Positions 15,899 through 16,718 of a DNA stretch of 16,718 nucleotides are shown here, piece by piece. Position 1 is the first letter of the stretch, and the number at the start of each line of letters is the position of its first letter. Both the position numbers and the translations under genes were made by a program. The notes under the pieces were generated by a model that was not told the origin of the DNA, ran no database searches, and saw only the letters and a program-made list of their open reading frames with translations. The DNA comes from Bremia lactucae (lineage: Eukaryota > Oomycota > Peronosporomycetes > Peronosporales > Peronosporaceae): NCBI RefSeq assembly GCF_004359215.1, contig NC_090610.1, forward strand, positions 2,817,309-2,834,026, read 5' to 3'.

Positions 15899-16348
15899 TG
15901 TAACGGGGTGTATCGTTACATGAAATTAACACTAAAAGGTTGTTAATTAATATTATCTAAAAGATAGAAAATATTTGGAGGAAATTACTTTTAATAGTAA
16001 TTTCCTGAATTCTTATCGATAAATAGGTATAGACCATTATGTCTGTTTATTCCGCAGACTAATCAGCTGTAGAAGTAATCAAAGAGAGTTACGAGATAAG
16101 ATAGATAAGAATTCATTTACATGTTTAGTATTAGTTTATAGTTAAGACAACATTTACAAAGATAGATTAACAAGACACTTAACTATATTAATACAGTTTT
16201 CATTTTACACTCTTAAGCTAACTTGCCTTAAGAGAAGTCTTCCTCTATACGTACAGTGTACGTCACCTAACGAGAGGCACCACTCACATCTGAAGCAGTG
16301 TGAAGTGGACTTGTACTGAAACAGTACAAGTCGCAGTGCCCCGTTACA
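15899..16348 (+). mobile_element. Y-type LTR, full length (5' LTR)
   Basis: 450 bp, TGTAACGGGG to CCCCGTTACA, perfect 10-bp inverted ends. Primer-binding site, leader and an open gag follow in order, so it is the 5' LTR of the youngest element seen. Near its 3' end four hairpins lie in a row (16211-16233, 16249-16263, 16282-16307 imperfect, 16308-16332). Confidence 0.85.
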
Positions 16349-16491
16349 CCTGGTAGCACTTTGTAGTCCGTCCAAGGACCACATTTCCCACATTTAACAT
16401 GGACATGTTAGATGGTAGTGGGAATACGCATCACGTTTCCCCTGAAAGCTACTCCTTTCTAAGTGATATAGAAAGGAGTGCGGTTGAACGA
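16349..16491 (+). other. Y-element leader
   Basis: Untranslated leader from LTR end to gag ATG. It holds a catggacatg-centred dyad (16393-16410) and a hairpin actcctttct/agaaaggagt (16451-16479) that ends 12 bases before the start codon. The inverted copy of this leader has turned that hairpin into a 30-bp palindrome. Confidence 0.7.
16351..16361 (+). promoter_or_regulatory. Y-element primer-binding site
   Basis: TGGTAGCACTT, two bases after the LTR end; expected to pair with a tRNA 3' end (AAGTGCTACCA) to start minus-strand DNA synthesis. tRNA identity not determined. Confidence 0.65.
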
Positions 16492-16718
16492 ATGAGTTCA
16501 TCCGTAGGAAACGATGCAATCCTGGCATTACTGTCCAACTTAGACAGAGATGCCCTCCATTCAACCGTCGCCAAGTTCATACAACATGAACTTGACGAGA
16601 TGAAGGAAAAAGTAGCCTTGCTGAATCAGCAAGGCTCTCAACAGGCGGAACTGTTGAGATTACAACAGGTACAGACCCCTGTACCTGGGATGACGCAAAC
16701 GCGTCGTCCCGAAACTCT
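16492..16718 (+). CDS. Gypsy gag polyprotein start, cut by window edge
   Basis: ATG at 16492 opens a frame still intact at the edge (75 full codons). It begins MSSSVGNDAILALLSNLDRD and continues through a Lys/Glu-rich and Gln/Leu-rich helical part (LDEMKEKVALLNQQGSQQAE) that should form a coiled coil, then PVPGMTQTRRPETL, the basic link to the capsid-like part seen at 4231 onward. Gag builds the particle in which the element is copied. No stop or frameshift is seen here, unlike the copies at 4231 and 8264. Intact 5' LTR, primer site and leader lie just upstream, so this may be a recent, possibly complete copy. Confidence 0.85.
   Translation, partial: MSSSVGNDAILALLSNLDRDALHSTVAKFIQHELDEMKEKVALLNQQGSQQAELLRLQQVQTPVPGMTQTRRPET

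Overview
This is a eukaryotic window, most likely from an oomycete (Phytophthora or downy-mildew type). The grounds are three compact host genes (one intron of 59 bp, two genes without introns, 87 and 132 bp between genes) set between decayed Gypsy LTR retrotransposons whose gag, protease, reverse transcriptase, integrase and chromodomain pieces look like the chromovirus-like Gypsy elements of oomycetes. This lineage call rests on recognition, not on a search.

Layout. 1-9070 is a mosaic of retroelement debris: LTR ends in both orientations, two copies of a ~155 bp tandem repeat, an integrase piece (-), a chromodomain piece (+), a frameshifted gag-protease-RT stretch (+, ~4231-6435), a fragment with a LINE-type zinc-binding tail (+, ~6436-7150), and an opposite-facing RT-linker-gag-LTR series (-, 7151-9070) broken by a 100-N assembly gap. 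9387-13882 is the host gene island: an alpha/beta hydrolase (+), the pre-mRNA 3'-end endonuclease CPSF73/CPSF3 (+), and a sulfotransferase-domain protein (-) convergent with CPSF3. 13883-15217 is AT-rich intergenic DNA with one doubtful small ORF. 15218-16718 returns to retroelements: an old RT fragment, an LTR inserted in it, a second LTR inserted in the leader of the first, then an intact-looking gag start cut by the window edge.

Main structural reading. What first looks like one ~1 kb LTR is two LTRs. Type X (~510-550 bp) starts TGTAACGGGC and ends GCCCnnnTACA. Type Y (~450 bp) starts TGTAACGGGG and ends CCCCGTTACA. They share a TGGTAGCAC primer-binding-site motif and have repeatedly inserted into each other. 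The gag start belongs to Y. The host genes are ordinary housekeeping or enzyme genes with no visible functional link to the repeats. I see no operon-like novel system; the interest lies in the nested LTR architecture, the hairpin-rich LTRs and a perfect palindrome over a gag start codon.
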